Shown: positions 50,833 through 60,770, counted from the stretch's first letter. The stretch is 64,000 nt of DNA from Zeimonas sp044507525 (GCA_044507525.1 JBIQJM010000007.1:10010-74009); one strand, 5' to 3'. The notes: generated by a model not told the origin, from the letters alone. Numbers and translations: made by a program.

Positions 50833-51639
50833 ATGAGCATCGCGAAGCTGCCAATCGCCAGGCCGGTCGACCACGGGCAACTCGTCGACCCGCAGCGCCC
50901 GATCGTGACGATGTCGTACCGACTCGGCCCGGCGCGCACGCCGATGCACCGCCACCCGCGCGCGCATCTCTTCTATTGCACGCTGGGCGTGTTCCGCCTG
51001 GTACGCAACGAAGCGATGTGGATGGTGCCCGCGACGCAGGCGATCTGGATCCCGTCGGAGTTCGAGCACAGCGTCGTGGCTTCGCAGCCGATCGCGCTGC
51101 TGTCGCTGTTCGTCGACGCGTCGGCGACGGTCGCCCTGCCGCGCAGCTGCCTCGTCGTCGACGTATCGCCGCTGCTGCGCGAGCTGATCCTGGCGGCGAT
51201 CGATGCGGGCAACGACTATCCGGCCGAGGGCGCCGCCGCTCGCCTGATGGGCGTGCTGCTCGATCGGCTGCGCACGATGCAGCCGGCGCCGCTGAACCTG
51301 CCGATGCCGCAGGACAAGCGACTGCAGCCGATCGCGCAGGCGCTGCTGGCGAACCCGGCCGACGATCGCGACCTGGAGGACTGGGCCCGATGCGCCGGAG
51401 CGAGCGTGCGTACGCTCGAGCGACTCTTCGCCGGCGAGACCGGCCTGGGCTTCGCGGCCTGGCGCAGGCAGCTGCGGCTGCTCGGGGCGCTCGAGCGGCT
51501 CGGCGCCGGCGACTCGGTCACGCGCGTCGCGCTCGACTTCGGCTACCAGAGCCCGAGTGCGTTCATCGCGATGTTCCGCCGGACGCTCGGCGTGCCGCCG
51601 AGCCACTATTTTCGCCGGACCGCTGCGTGCGGAACGTGA
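50833..51639 (+). CDS. AraC-family regulator with cupin-type N-terminus
   Basis: A 268 aa regulator. An N-terminal cupin-like sensor (MHRHPRAHLFYCTLG) precedes two C-terminal helix-turn-helix motifs, DLEDWARCAGASVRTLERLF and SVTRVALDFGYQSPSAFIAMFRRTLG. It probably regulates the divergent MBL gene. Its 3' end overlaps the AlkB-like gene on the other strand by 77 bases. Confidence 0.9.
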   Translation: MSIAKLPIARPVDHGQLVDPQRPIVTMSYRLGPARTPMHRHPRAHLFYCTLGVFRLVRNEAMWMVPATQAIWIPSEFEHSVVASQPIALLSLFVDASATVALPRSCLVVDVSPLLRELILAAIDAGNDYPAEGAAARLMGVLLDRLRTMQPAPLNLPMPQDKRLQPIAQALLANPADDRDLEDWARCAGASVRTLERLFAGETGLGFAAWRRQLRLLGALERLGAGDSVTRVALDFGYQSPSAFIAMFRRTLGVPPSHYFRRTAACGT

Positions 51640-52258
51640 TCGACCAGCGCAGCGCCTTCGTCGGCGCCACGCTGTGCTGCCAGCTCCATCGTGCGGGGCC
51701 GTGCAGCAGATAGATCGAGCGCGGCGCCAGCGTCAGGCGGACGATGTCGGCACGCTTCGGCCGCACCGGCGGATACGGGCGGAAACGCATCGTCGCGTCC
51801 GCGCCGAGCGAGACGCCGACCACGTCCTCGAAGTCCGGCACGTCCCGATGCCAGCCCAGCGGCGTTCCCGGCCGATACTCGGCGACGAGCGCCTGCACGA
51901 GTGCCGCAGGCGCGACACCGAGCCAGCGCGCGACCCGGTCCCGCAGCGGATGCAGTTCGGCGACGAGCTCCGACGACGGTTCGAGCCGGTTCGCCCGGTA
52001 GTCGAAGCGGCCGCCGAAGCTCGCGATGCGGCGCCGCGCAGTGTAGTCCTTGTACTTCGCTTCCTCGAGCGGCAGTGCGCGGATGCATGCCACGAGCTCG
52101 CTCTCCTCGCCCGCCGAGAGGAAGTCGGGTTCGTAGCGCAGGCCCTCGGGCATCCCGACCGGAAGCGGCACCGGCGCGTCGAACAGCACGTACTGCGACG
52201 ACGAGGGGGCTTGCTGCCCGCCTGTGCTCGCGCGCGTCGCGCAGATCGAAGATTTCAT
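51563..52258 (-). CDS. AlkB-like 2-oxoglutarate-Fe(II) dioxygenase
   Basis: A 231 aa member of the AlkB family that oxidatively removes alkyl groups from DNA or RNA bases. Iron ligands are in GWHRDVPDFED (HxD) and WSWQHSVAP (distal His), followed by the 2-oxoglutarate-binding ALRWSITFRTQR. The ATG at 52258 gives about 25 disordered residues before the core domain. Confidence 0.9.
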   Translation of the reverse strand: MKSSICATRASTGGQQAPSSSQYVLFDAPVPLPVGMPEGLRYEPDFLSAGEESELVACIRALPLEEAKYKDYTARRRIASFGGRFDYRANRLEPSSELVAELHPLRDRVARWLGVAPAALVQALVAEYRPGTPLGWHRDVPDFEDVVGVSLGADATMRFRPYPPVRPKRADIVRLTLAPRSIYLLHGPARWSWQHSVAPTKALRWSITFRTQRSGENSGSAARRASGGTSR

Positions 52259-52361
52259 GTCGCTCTCCCGGCTTAATGTCCGCGTCCCGGAGGTCGCCTT
52301 GTGGCGTTGAGGGCCTGCGACATCACGTGTGCCCCGACCACCAATCCCTCCAGGAGCGACC

Positions 52362-53183
52362 ATGCTGAGCCTTCATACCAACGCTGCCGCGCTGTCCGCC
52401 CAGAACTCGATCGGCGGCACGCAAAAGTCGCTGGCCACCTCGATGAGCCGCCTGTCGACCGGTTACCGTGTCAATTCGGCAATGGACGACGCCGCCGGCC
52501 TGCAGATCGCCACCCGCCTGAATGCCCAGACGCGTGGCCAGGCGGTGGCGATGCGCAACACGCAGAACGGCATCTCGATGCTGCAGACGGCCGAGGGCGC
52601 GCTGAGCGAGACGACCAACATTCTCCTGCGCATGAAGGACCTGGCGACCGAAGCGGCGTCCGACACCGCCAGCGCCGCCGACCGCACCGCCATCGGAAAG
52701 GAACTCACGGCGCTGAACGCAGAGCTCGGCAACATCTTCTCCAACACTTCGTTCGGCGGCCAGACGCTGTTCACGGGCACCGGTGCGCTGGCCACGACGA
52801 CGACCTTCCAGATCGGCGCATCGACGAGCGAGACGATGGCCCTGTCCGGCGTGACGATCCCCACGGGCTTCTCGCTGGCGGCCGTTGCGGTCACCGACCA
52901 CACCACCGCGAACGCGCTGATCGGCACGCTGCAGACCCAGATCGACGCGCTGGGCACGTTCCGCTCGGAGCTCGGCGCGGTCGCCAACCGCCTCGAGCAC
53001 ACGTACAACAACCTGTCCAACATGAGCATGAACACCGAAGCCGCACGCGGCCGCATCATGGACGTCGACTACGCCAGCGAAACGGCGCAGATGACCAAGC
53101 AGCAGATGCTGTTGCAGGCAGGCACCTCGATGCTCAAGCAGAGCAGCAGCATGTCGCAGCTCGTGATGTCGCTGATGCAATAA
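52362..53183 (+). CDS. Flagellin
   Basis: A 273 aa short flagellin. N-terminal D0/D1 helices (MLSLHTNAAALSAQNS, then SRLSTGYRVNSAMDDAAGLQIA) and the C-terminal helices (ANRLEHTYNNLSNMSMN to the LVMSLMQ end) are conserved; the central variable domain (about 125-190) is very small. CAGGAG precedes the ATG. The length fits compact lateral-type flagellins (LafA-like). It is followed by its own terminator, so it can be made in large amounts. Confidence 0.94.
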   Translation: MLSLHTNAAALSAQNSIGGTQKSLATSMSRLSTGYRVNSAMDDAAGLQIATRLNAQTRGQAVAMRNTQNGISMLQTAEGALSETTNILLRMKDLATEAASDTASAADRTAIGKELTALNAELGNIFSNTSFGGQTLFTGTGALATTTTFQIGASTSETMALSGVTIPTGFSLAAVAVTDHTTANALIGTLQTQIDALGTFRSELGAVANRLEHTYNNLSNMSMNTEAARGRIMDVDYASETAQMTKQQMLLQAGTSMLKQSSSMSQLVMSLMQ

Positions 53184-53235
53184 GACCCCCGTCGCTCGAC
53201 CGACCGTGCACCCGCACGGGTCGGTCCCTCTTCCC

Positions 53236-53265
53236 GAAGCCAGGCCGATGCCTGGCTTCATTTTC
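53236..53265 (+). terminator. Intrinsic terminator after flagellin
   Basis: GAAGCCAGGC (53236-53245), loop CGAT and GCCTGGCTTC (53250-53259) form a perfect 10-bp stem followed by ATTTTC. Confidence 0.88.
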
Positions 53266-53337
53266 GACGGCTGCTGCCGATAACGCGGGTGGTCTCGTCC
53301 CACCCAGGGCGCCTCGTCGCGCCCCATCCTCGCAGAC

Positions 53338-55287
53338 ATGCAAACGAACGTGCAGAACCGGCGGGCGCGCAGGCACTGGGAAGCCGGCCGGCGCGCCGAC
53401 CGGAATCGGCGCTGGCCCGAGGCCGAGCGCGAGTACCGGACGGCCGCCCGGCTCGCCCCGCGCGAGAGTCTGTACTGGCTGAGCCTGTCGGTCGCGCTGC
53501 TCGAGCAGGACGCGGCGGAACAGGCCGCGGCTGCCGCCACGCAGGCGCTGCGCCTGCAGGCCGACAACCTGCTGGCTGCCCGCCTGCTCGCCCGGTGCCT
53601 GGCGATGCAGAACCGGCACCACGAGGCGGCGGACGTGTACCTCGGCCTGCCCGAATCGGTGCCGCGTACCGCGGAACTGCTGATGGAGCAGGGCGAGCTG
53701 CTGCTGCGCTCCGAACGATGGCAGGAAGCCATCGAGACCTACCTCGAGTGCCTGCGCCAGGACGTCGGCAATTCGATGGCCTACCAGCACATGGGCCTGG
53801 CCTTCCAGCACATCAACCATCCGCGCGATGCCGCGGTGTGCTTCGAGACCGCCGCGACCACCGACAAGACGGGACGGGTGAAGATCCTGGCCCTGTCGCA
53901 ACTGGTGCAGATGCTTCGCCAGGCCGCCCAGTGGCCGGACCTGGCGAAGCACACCGCGGCGCTGCTGCAGGTGCTCGACGACAGCGACGACCACACGGTC
54001 TCGCAGATCATTCCGTTCACGCTGCTGGCACTGCCCTCGTCGCCGCAGCAGCAACGGCGCGTGGGCGCGCTGCGCTACCGCAGCCTGTGCAGTCAGGTGC
54101 AGCCGCTGCCCGAACGACGCGCGCGCCGGGCGGGCCGGCTGCGCATCGGCTACCTGTCGGCCGATTTCTGCAACCACGCGACGACCCATCTGATCACCGA
54201 GCTGCTCGAGCTGCACGACCGGTCGCGCTTCGAGGTCTTCCTGTACTGTCACAGTCCGGAAGACCACTCGCCCTGGCAGGCCCGCGTCCGCGCCGCGAGC
54301 GAGCACTTCCGCGACGTGCGCCACCTGAGCGACCTCGGGGCGGCCCAGCGGATGCGCGACGACGACCTCGACATCGCGATCGACCTCAAGGGTCACACGA
54401 AAGACAGCCGCTTCGAGCTCCTGGCCCGCCGTCCTGCACCCGTGCAGGTCGGCTACCTGGGCTATCCGGGGACGACCGGCGCCGATTTCCTCGACTACGT
54501 ACTGGGCGACCCGATCGTCACCCCGATCGCGCACGCCGCGCATTTCAGCGAACGCATCGCGCAGATGCCGCACTGCTACCAGCCCAACGACAGCCAGCGC
54601 GCGCTACCCACGCCGCCGTCGCGCGCGGAACTGGGCCTGCCCGACGATGCCGTCGTGCTGTGCTGTTTCAACCAGGTCTACAAGATCTCTCCCGAGATGA
54701 TCGACCTGTGGTCGAGGATCCTTCTTGCCGCGCCGACCGCGGTCCTTTGGCAGGTGATCTGGAACGACCAGGCCGCCGCGAATCTCGTGCGGGAAATGCA
54801 GCAGCGAGGCGTGTCGCCCGAGCGCCTGTTCTTCTCGCCCCACGCCCCCGCGCACGAGAACCTCGCCCGCCTGCAGTGTGCGGACCTCATGCTCGATACC
54901 TGGCCCTACAACGCGCACACGACGGCGAGCGACGCGCTGTGGTGCGCAGTGCCGCTCGTCACGGTGCCCGGCGAAACCTTCGCCTCGCGCGTCGGCGCGA
55001 GCCTGGTCTCGGCGTGCGGCCTGCCCGACATGGTCTGCGCCGACGCGGCTGCCTACGTGGCGAAAGCCACCGAGCTGATCAACGACCCGGCAGCCCTGCG
55101 GACCGCGCAGCGCCACCTCGCCGACAACCGGCATCGGCTGCCGCTGTTCGACAGTCGCCGCTACGCACGGGACTTCGAGGCGCTGCTGCTGCGGATGTGG
55201 GAGCGCCATGAAGCGGGCCTGCCTCCGGAGCACCTGCCGGCCCGCGGCGCCGACCTTAACGTGCCGCGGCTTTCCGTCGCTCTGTAG
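53338..55287 (+). CDS. TPR-SPINDLY/OGT-type (GT41) glycosyltransferase
   Basis: A 649 aa protein. Residues about 10-220 are TPR-like helical repeats; 265-630 form the OGT/SPINDLY catalytic region with LRIGYLSADFCNHATTHLI, AIDLKGHTKDSR, VQVGYLGYPGTTGADFLDY, VLCCFNQVYKISPEM and DTWPYNAHTTASDALW. Such enzymes O-glycosylate Ser/Thr on proteins. Directly beside the flagellin gene, flagellin is the likely acceptor, but the sugar is unknown. It is cytoplasmic. Confidence 0.9.
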   Translation: MQTNVQNRRARRHWEAGRRADRNRRWPEAEREYRTAARLAPRESLYWLSLSVALLEQDAAEQAAAAATQALRLQADNLLAARLLARCLAMQNRHHEAADVYLGLPESVPRTAELLMEQGELLLRSERWQEAIETYLECLRQDVGNSMAYQHMGLAFQHINHPRDAAVCFETAATTDKTGRVKILALSQLVQMLRQAAQWPDLAKHTAALLQVLDDSDDHTVSQIIPFTLLALPSSPQQQRRVGALRYRSLCSQVQPLPERRARRAGRLRIGYLSADFCNHATTHLITELLELHDRSRFEVFLYCHSPEDHSPWQARVRAASEHFRDVRHLSDLGAAQRMRDDDLDIAIDLKGHTKDSRFELLARRPAPVQVGYLGYPGTTGADFLDYVLGDPIVTPIAHAAHFSERIAQMPHCYQPNDSQRALPTPPSRAELGLPDDAVVLCCFNQVYKISPEMIDLWSRILLAAPTAVLWQVIWNDQAAANLVREMQQRGVSPERLFFSPHAPAHENLARLQCADLMLDTWPYNAHTTASDALWCAVPLVTVPGETFASRVGASLVSACGLPDMVCADAAAYVAKATELINDPAALRTAQRHLADNRHRLPLFDSRRYARDFEALLLRMWERHEAGLPPEHLPARGADLNVPRLSVAL

Positions 55288-55388
55288 CAGCAGGAGCAAC
55301 GCGCAGCGACCCTTCGCCGAACGGCGACGCTGCCCGGGCAGCGCGATGCGCGTTCCCGCAGCGTCTGCTCGAGACGGAGCCTGTCGCC

Positions 55389-56408
55389 GTGACCCTGGAA
55401 CGAATCGCTGCCATCGCCCTGCCGTCTCCCGCGGCACGCATGGGAGCGCCGCGCCCCGGCCCCACGGCAGGCGACACGCTGCGCCTGACGCTCGGCCCCG
55501 CGTCCGCCGACGAGGTGCTGGCCACCGCCTCCGATCGACGGCCGTTCCGGCTGGCGGGCCTGTCGGCGGCGACGCCCCACGTCGCGGCCGGAGACGTGAT
55601 CCTGGTGCGCGTGCTGTCGACGCACCCGCGCCTGGAGTTCGCGCTGCTCGACGTTCCCGGACGGCAGCCCCACGATCGCACGGCGTCGCTGCCGGATGCG
55701 ATGCGACCCGATCAACTGGCGCATCGGCGGATGAGCTGGCGTGCCCCGGATGCCGCGGCGGTCGCGCAGTCGTGGCGCGCGATGGTCCTGCGCCGCGTCG
55801 GATCGGCAGCGGATCGCTCCAGCGTCGTGCACACGATCGTGCAGGCCTCGTCCCGATCCCTCGCGCAAGCCGCGCCGCTCGCGCGAGACGGCATGGCAAC
55901 GATATCGGACAAGTCGTCCGCCCACGCGGACAGGTGGCTGTTTCCGGCCTACGTCTGGGGCGGCCTGCACCTGAGCCTGCGGCTGATCGACCTGGACGAT
56001 GCACGATCGCCGCCGCCTGCGCTGCCGCGCCGCAGGCGCGGCCCTATGGCGCTGCGACTGGAAGTCGAGCTCCCCGCGCTCGGTCGCGTGGCGGTCCTGG
56101 TGCGGCTGCTGGTCGGCAGCGTGCAGCTCGTCTTCTTCATCGAGGACGAGCGGGCGCTGCGGCCGGTGCACGACGCGATGCCGATGCTGTCGAGAATACT
56201 TTCCGCGGCGGGACTGCGACTGGCGCACTGCGGCGTGACGCACGGCATACCGTGGTCCGGCGCCGTCACCCGCCTCGACGGGCGCGGCGGCCTGCCGCCC
56301 GCGCAACTGCTTCCGTTGCCGCTGTTCCAGGCGGCTGCCGAAGTAACGGTCGCGCTGTCGGCCCTGTTGCCCCCGGGCGGATTCAGCCCGGTGGCACGGC
56401 CGGAATGA
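55389..56408 (+). CDS. FliK-like flagellar hook-length control protein
   Basis: A 339 aa protein starting at GTG. The C-terminal half has LRLEVELPALGRVAVLVRL, LVFFIEDERALRPVHDAMPML and SRILSAAGLRLA, which match the pattern of the FliK C-terminal domain (Flg_hook). The N-terminal half is Ala/Arg-rich and unrecognised. In this place of the cluster it resembles LafE. Assignment rests on pattern rather than clear identity. Confidence 0.6.
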   Translation: MTLERIAAIALPSPAARMGAPRPGPTAGDTLRLTLGPASADEVLATASDRRPFRLAGLSAATPHVAAGDVILVRVLSTHPRLEFALLDVPGRQPHDRTASLPDAMRPDQLAHRRMSWRAPDAAAVAQSWRAMVLRRVGSAADRSSVVHTIVQASSRSLAQAAPLARDGMATISDKSSAHADRWLFPAYVWGGLHLSLRLIDLDDARSPPPALPRRRRGPMALRLEVELPALGRVAVLVRLLVGSVQLVFFIEDERALRPVHDAMPMLSRILSAAGLRLAHCGVTHGIPWSGAVTRLDGRGGLPPAQLLPLPLFQAAAEVTVALSALLPPGGFSPVARPE

Positions 56409-56453
56409 GGCGCATGCCGCGCCCGCGTGCGTGCGCGACGGACGCCCGCGCGC

Positions 56454-58544
56454 TCAGCCCAGCGTACCGATCACGCTGACGTCGCGCTGCTCCGGGATCT
56501 CGTTGTACGACAGCACGTGCAGCCCCGGCGCGAACAAGCGCGCATAGCGCGCCAGGAGCGGGCGGATCTGCGGCATGACCAGCAGCAACGGCGGCGTGGC
56601 CTGCTGCTTCATCTGCTCGCGGATCACGGGCATGTTCGTCTGCAACTGCGACAGCAGGTTCGGATCGACGGGATAGTTGTCGAGGGCCACCTTGCCGCCC
56701 TGCCGGGCCTGGTTGAGCGAGCCGAGCAGCATGTTCTCGAGTTCGCCGCCGAGATTGAAGGCCTTCATCTCGCGCTTGTTGCCGAACAGGCCGGCGACGA
56801 TCTGTCGACGCAACGCGCAGCGCACCTCGGCTGCGAGCAGGATCGGATCCTTCGTCGTTTCCGCGCCCTCGAGCAAAGTGGTGGCGATCGGCACGATGTC
56901 CTTGAGGGACACGCCCTCGGCGAGCAGCACGCGAAAGACGCGCAGCAGCTGCGTGTGCGTGAGCGCCTTCTCCAGTGCCGCCGACAGCTTGGGCGCAAGC
57001 GCGCTCAGCCGTTCCAGCAGCGCCGAGACGTCCTCGTGCCGCAGCAGCTCCGGCAGGTGCTCGCGCATCACCTTCGACAGGTGCGTGACCACCACGCTCG
57101 ACGGTTCGACCACCTGGTAGCCCAGGCCCAGCGCATGTGCCTTGCGGTCCGGCTCGATCCACGTCACGGGGATTCCGTAGGCCGGCTCCAGCCCGGGGAT
57201 GCCGTCGAGCTGTCCGTATACCCGGGGCGAGGCGATCGCCATCAGCTTGTCGGGGAACACCTCCCCCTGCGCGACGACGGTACCGCTCACCAGCACCGCG
57301 TACTGCGAAGGCTCCAGCGCGAGGTCGTCGCGCACGCCGACGGTCGGCAGCAGCAGGCCCATGCTCTCGCTCAGGCTCCGGCGCACGCCCTTCACGCGCC
57401 GGGTGAGCGGCGCGCCTTGCGCAACGTCGATCAGGCCGACGAGCTTGTAGCCCACCGTTATCGCAATCGGTTCGACCACGGGCAGGCTTTCCCAGCCGAG
57501 CTCGGGCGGCTTCGCGTCGACGAGCGCCGCTTCCACTGCCGCCAGCGGATTCGGTGCCGGCGCCGCCGCCGTGCCCTGGCGGATGCGCCAGCCCACATAG
57601 GCGAGCACGGCGGCGAAGACCGTGAACATCGCCGAGGGCATGCCGGGGACGATCGCCAACGCGGCCATCAGCCCCGCGGCGCTGAACATCACGGTGGGCG
57701 AAGTGAGCAACTGGCTGCTCACCTGCTGCTCGAAGTCGCCCGCATCGCTGATGCGCGTGACCAGGATCGCGGCCGCGGCCGACAGCAGCAGCGCGGGGAT
57801 CTGCGCCACCAGGCCATCGCCGATGGTCAGCAGCGCGTACTGGCGGAAGGAGTCTCCGAACGACAGGTCGTACATCAGCGCGCCGATGGCAACGCCGCCC
57901 ACCATGTTGATGATGAGGATCAGGATGCTGGCGATGGCATCGCCACGCACGAACTTCGAGGCGCCGTCCATCGCGCCATAGAAGTCGGCCTCGTTGGCCA
58001 CGTCGGCACGGCGGGCCTGCGCCTTCTCCTGGTTGATGAGCCCGGCGTTCAGGTCGGCGTCGATCGCCATCTGCTTGCCCGGCAGCGCGTCCAGCGTGAA
58101 GCGCGCCGAGACTTCCGAGATGCGCTCGGCCCCCTTCGTCACGACGATGAAGTTGATGATCGTCAGGATGACGAACACCACCAGGCCGACGACGAAGTTG
58201 CCGCCGATGACGACATTGCCGAAAGCCTCGATCACCTGGCCGGCGGCGTGCGTGCCCTCGTGGCCATGCAGCAGCACCACGCGCGTGGAAGCGACGCTCA
58301 GCGTCAGGCGCAGCATCGTCGCCGCGAGCAGGACGGTGGGGAACACCGAGAAATCCAGCGGGCGCTTCGCCGACACGCCGGCCAGGATGACGAGCAGCGC
58401 CAGCACGATGTTGAACGTGAACAGCACGTCCAGCACCACCGGCGGCAGCGGCAGGATGATCATCGCCAGCATCGCCATCAGGAACAGCGGCGTGGCGACC
58501 CTGTAACGCCGCGCCTCGCCGGCCAGGCGGCTCAGGAAAGTCAT
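56454..58544 (-). CDS. flhA: Flagellar export gate protein FlhA
   Basis: A 696 aa protein with about eight N-terminal transmembrane helices and a large cytosolic domain. The FHIPEP-region signature TLDALPGKQMAIDADLNAGLI is intact. It forms the ring of the flagellar type III export gate. The start overlaps the flhB stop (ATGA). Confidence 0.96.
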   Translation of the reverse strand: MTFLSRLAGEARRYRVATPLFLMAMLAMIILPLPPVVLDVLFTFNIVLALLVILAGVSAKRPLDFSVFPTVLLAATMLRLTLSVASTRVVLLHGHEGTHAAGQVIEAFGNVVIGGNFVVGLVVFVILTIINFIVVTKGAERISEVSARFTLDALPGKQMAIDADLNAGLINQEKAQARRADVANEADFYGAMDGASKFVRGDAIASILILIINMVGGVAIGALMYDLSFGDSFRQYALLTIGDGLVAQIPALLLSAAAAILVTRISDAGDFEQQVSSQLLTSPTVMFSAAGLMAALAIVPGMPSAMFTVFAAVLAYVGWRIRQGTAAAPAPNPLAAVEAALVDAKPPELGWESLPVVEPIAITVGYKLVGLIDVAQGAPLTRRVKGVRRSLSESMGLLLPTVGVRDDLALEPSQYAVLVSGTVVAQGEVFPDKLMAIASPRVYGQLDGIPGLEPAYGIPVTWIEPDRKAHALGLGYQVVEPSSVVVTHLSKVMREHLPELLRHEDVSALLERLSALAPKLSAALEKALTHTQLLRVFRVLLAEGVSLKDIVPIATTLLEGAETTKDPILLAAEVRCALRRQIVAGLFGNKREMKAFNLGGELENMLLGSLNQARQGGKVALDNYPVDPNLLSQLQTNMPVIREQMKQQATPPLLLVMPQIRPLLARYARLFAPGLHVLSYNEIPEQRDVSVIGTLG

Positions 58545-59686
58545 CTCGTATAGCCCTCGCTCAAATGACGGGGAACGCCAAGGTGCGTCGGAAGCGACGG
58601 CTCGGCCGTGCGCCGTCCGCCGCGGAACGCCTTGATCTGCAGCACGTAGGTCAGCACCTGCGCGACCGCGTGGTACAGCGCCATCGGAATCTGCTGGTGC
58701 ACCTGGCTGGTGTGGTAGATGGCACGCGCGAGCGGCGGCAACGGCACCGTCTCCACGCCGTGCTCGGCCGCCACCTCGCGGATGTACAGCGCCATCTCGT
58801 CGACGCCCTTGGCCACCACGTACGGAGCCTCGGCGCGCTGCTCGTCGTAGCGCAGCGCCACGGCGTAGTGCTCCGGGTTCACGATCACGACGTCCGCCGT
58901 CGGCACGGACTTGCGCACTCCGCGGCGCGCCATCTGGCGCTGCAACTGGCGCACGCGCTGCTTGATCTCGGGGCGGCCCTCGTTGCGCTTGTGCTCCTCC
59001 TTGACGTCCTGCTTGCTCATGCGCTGGCCCTTCAGGAAGAAGAAGGACTGCGCCGGCACGTCGATGAACGCGAAGACGATGAAGACGACGCACATGGCCA
59101 TCACGCCGTCGAGCATCAGGCCGGCGCCCGCCGCCAGCGCCTCGACGAAGTGCAGGTTCTGCAGGTGCACGAAACCGGCCACGCCCGTGCGCGTGACATG
59201 CCACAGCACGGCTCCCACGGCCGCCGCCTTGCCGACGGCGATGGCGACCTCGAACGCATGTCTGGCGCTGAACAGCTTGCCGAGATTCCTCGCGGGGCTC
59301 AGGCGCTCGAGCTTGGGCCTCAGGTTCTTCGAGCTGAGCACCCATCCGCCGGGAACGAGCCCCCCCAGCACGCTCGCCAGCGGCACGACGAGCAGCGGTG
59401 CGATCATCTTCAACAGCAGGACGGATGCGAGGGCGAAGGTGGCCGACCAGACGTTCTCGAGCGCGCCTTCGCTGCCCAGCAGCGCGAAGCCCTGGTGGAA
59501 CAGCCGGCGGAAGTCCTCGAGGTATTCGGGCACCAGCAGCACGAACACGCGCAGGGTGACGAGGATGCCGACGGCGGTCGCGAGGTCTCGAGAGCGAACG
59601 ACCTGCCCCTGCTCGCGGGTCTTGCGCAGCTTCTGTGCGGTCGGCTTCTCGGTCTTGTCGCCGGTGTCGTTCCGGTTCTCCGCCAT
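58541..59686 (-). CDS. flhB: Flagellar export specificity-switch protein FlhB
   Basis: A 381 aa protein with four membrane helices and a cytosolic C-terminal domain. The autocleavage site that reads NPTH in most FlhB is NPEH here (Asn270-Pro271-Glu272-His273). Asn and Pro, between which cleavage occurs, are kept. The N-terminus DKTEKPTAQKLRKTREQGQVVRS is typical. It is one base downstream of the fliR stop region. Confidence 0.95.
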   Translation of the reverse strand: MAENRNDTGDKTEKPTAQKLRKTREQGQVVRSRDLATAVGILVTLRVFVLLVPEYLEDFRRLFHQGFALLGSEGALENVWSATFALASVLLLKMIAPLLVVPLASVLGGLVPGGWVLSSKNLRPKLERLSPARNLGKLFSARHAFEVAIAVGKAAAVGAVLWHVTRTGVAGFVHLQNLHFVEALAAGAGLMLDGVMAMCVVFIVFAFIDVPAQSFFFLKGQRMSKQDVKEEHKRNEGRPEIKQRVRQLQRQMARRGVRKSVPTADVVIVNPEHYAVALRYDEQRAEAPYVVAKGVDEMALYIREVAAEHGVETVPLPPLARAIYHTSQVHQQIPMALYHAVAQVLTYVLQIKAFRGGRRTAEPSLPTHLGVPRHLSEGYTR

Positions 59687-60456
59687 CAGCGCACCATCTG
59701 CTGCTGCAGCATGTCGAGCACGCGCCCCGTCATGCGGACGTAGTGCTCGGGAACGAAGCGCACCACGGAGCTCAGCATGAACAGCCCGAACATCGTGACC
59801 AGCGCGAAGCCCAGCGAGAAGAGATTCAGCGACGGCGCCACGCGGTTCAGGAAGCCGAAGCCGATCTGCACGACGAACATCGAGAACACCATCGGCATCG
59901 CCAGCAGCATGGCGGCCGCGAAGACCCAGGCGACGTTGAAGGCGAAGGTCTCGAGCGACAGGCCCGCCCAGCCCTCGCCCACCGGCCAGGCCTGCAGGCT
60001 CGCCCCGACCACGCCGGTGAACACCAGGTGCCCGTCGACCGCGAAGAACACCAGGATGTACATCACCGACAGCAGGCTGGAGACGACGTCGGACGAGTTG
60101 CCGTTGACCGGGTCGTTCATGATCGCCATGGCGAGCCCCATCTGCGACGCGACGACATAGCCCAGCGTCATGACGACCGCCATGGTGAAGTGCGAGGCGA
60201 GCCCGATCAGTCCGCCGATCACCGCCTGCTCGACGGTCGCCGCGACGCCGGCCAGCGAGAACGGATCGATGTAGACGGCCGGCTGGGCGACGGGAAGCAG
60301 CACCACCGCCATCGCCAGCGACAGCAGCACGCGCACCGGCACCGGTACGCTCGACTCGCCCAGCACCGCGGCGGAGGAGAACATCGCCAGCACGCGACAG
60401 AACGGCCACCACAGCGCATGCAGGTGCGCCACGAGCTGGCTGAAGGCGAGTTCCAT
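59686..60456 (-). CDS. fliR: Flagellar export protein FliR
   Basis: A 256 aa integral membrane protein with about six helices; the segments FCRVLAMFSSAAVLGESSVPVPVRVLLSLAMA and GFGFLNRVAPSLNLFSLGFAL are typical of FliR. It is part of the FliPQR gate, encoded 41 bp after fliQ. Confidence 0.94.
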   Translation of the reverse strand: MELAFSQLVAHLHALWWPFCRVLAMFSSAAVLGESSVPVPVRVLLSLAMAVVLLPVAQPAVYIDPFSLAGVAATVEQAVIGGLIGLASHFTMAVVMTLGYVVASQMGLAMAIMNDPVNGNSSDVVSSLLSVMYILVFFAVDGHLVFTGVVGASLQAWPVGEGWAGLSLETFAFNVAWVFAAAMLLAMPMVFSMFVVQIGFGFLNRVAPSLNLFSLGFALVTMFGLFMLSSVVRFVPEHYVRMTGRVLDMLQQQMVR

Positions 60457-60497
60457 CGCGCGGCGGACGGTCCGGCGGCTCGGTCGGCGGCGCAGCC

Positions 60498-60770
60498 CTA
60501 CCCGACGAGCGTCGCCGCGCGCTCGAACATCGCGACGCAGAAGTCCATCAGATAGACGACGATCCAGCGCCCCATGACGCCGATGGCCAGCAGCGTCACC
60601 AGCAGCCGGGGCAGGAAGCTCAGCGTCTGCTCGTTGATCTGCGTGGCGGCCTGGAACAGCGCCACCGCCAGCCCCACGACCAGGCTGGGCACCACCATGA
60701 TGCTCACCAGCAGCATCACCGCGCGAAGGCTCTGGCTGACGAGGTCGACGGCGACGTCGGGGGTCAGCAT
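60498..60770 (-). CDS. fliQ: Flagellar export protein FliQ
   Basis: A 90 aa protein with two transmembrane helices; VSQSLRAVMLLVSIMVVPSLVVGLAVALFQAATQINEQTLSFLPR is the usual FliQ pattern. It assembles with FliP and FliR at the export gate, 13 bp downstream of fliP. Confidence 0.95.
   Translation of the reverse strand: MLTPDVAVDLVSQSLRAVMLLVSIMVVPSLVVGLAVALFQAATQINEQTLSFLPRLLVTLLAIGVMGRWIVVYLMDFCVAMFERAATLVG

Noticed and set aside
52259..52361. Sigma-54 or sigma-28 promoter before flagellin
   Set aside because: A GG...GC pair was seen, but the spacing is not 10 bases, and no TAAAG/GCCGATAA pair is present.
56427..58553. Plus-strand open frame of 708 codons opposite flhA
   Set aside because: Gln/His/Arg-rich shadow of flhA with no family features.
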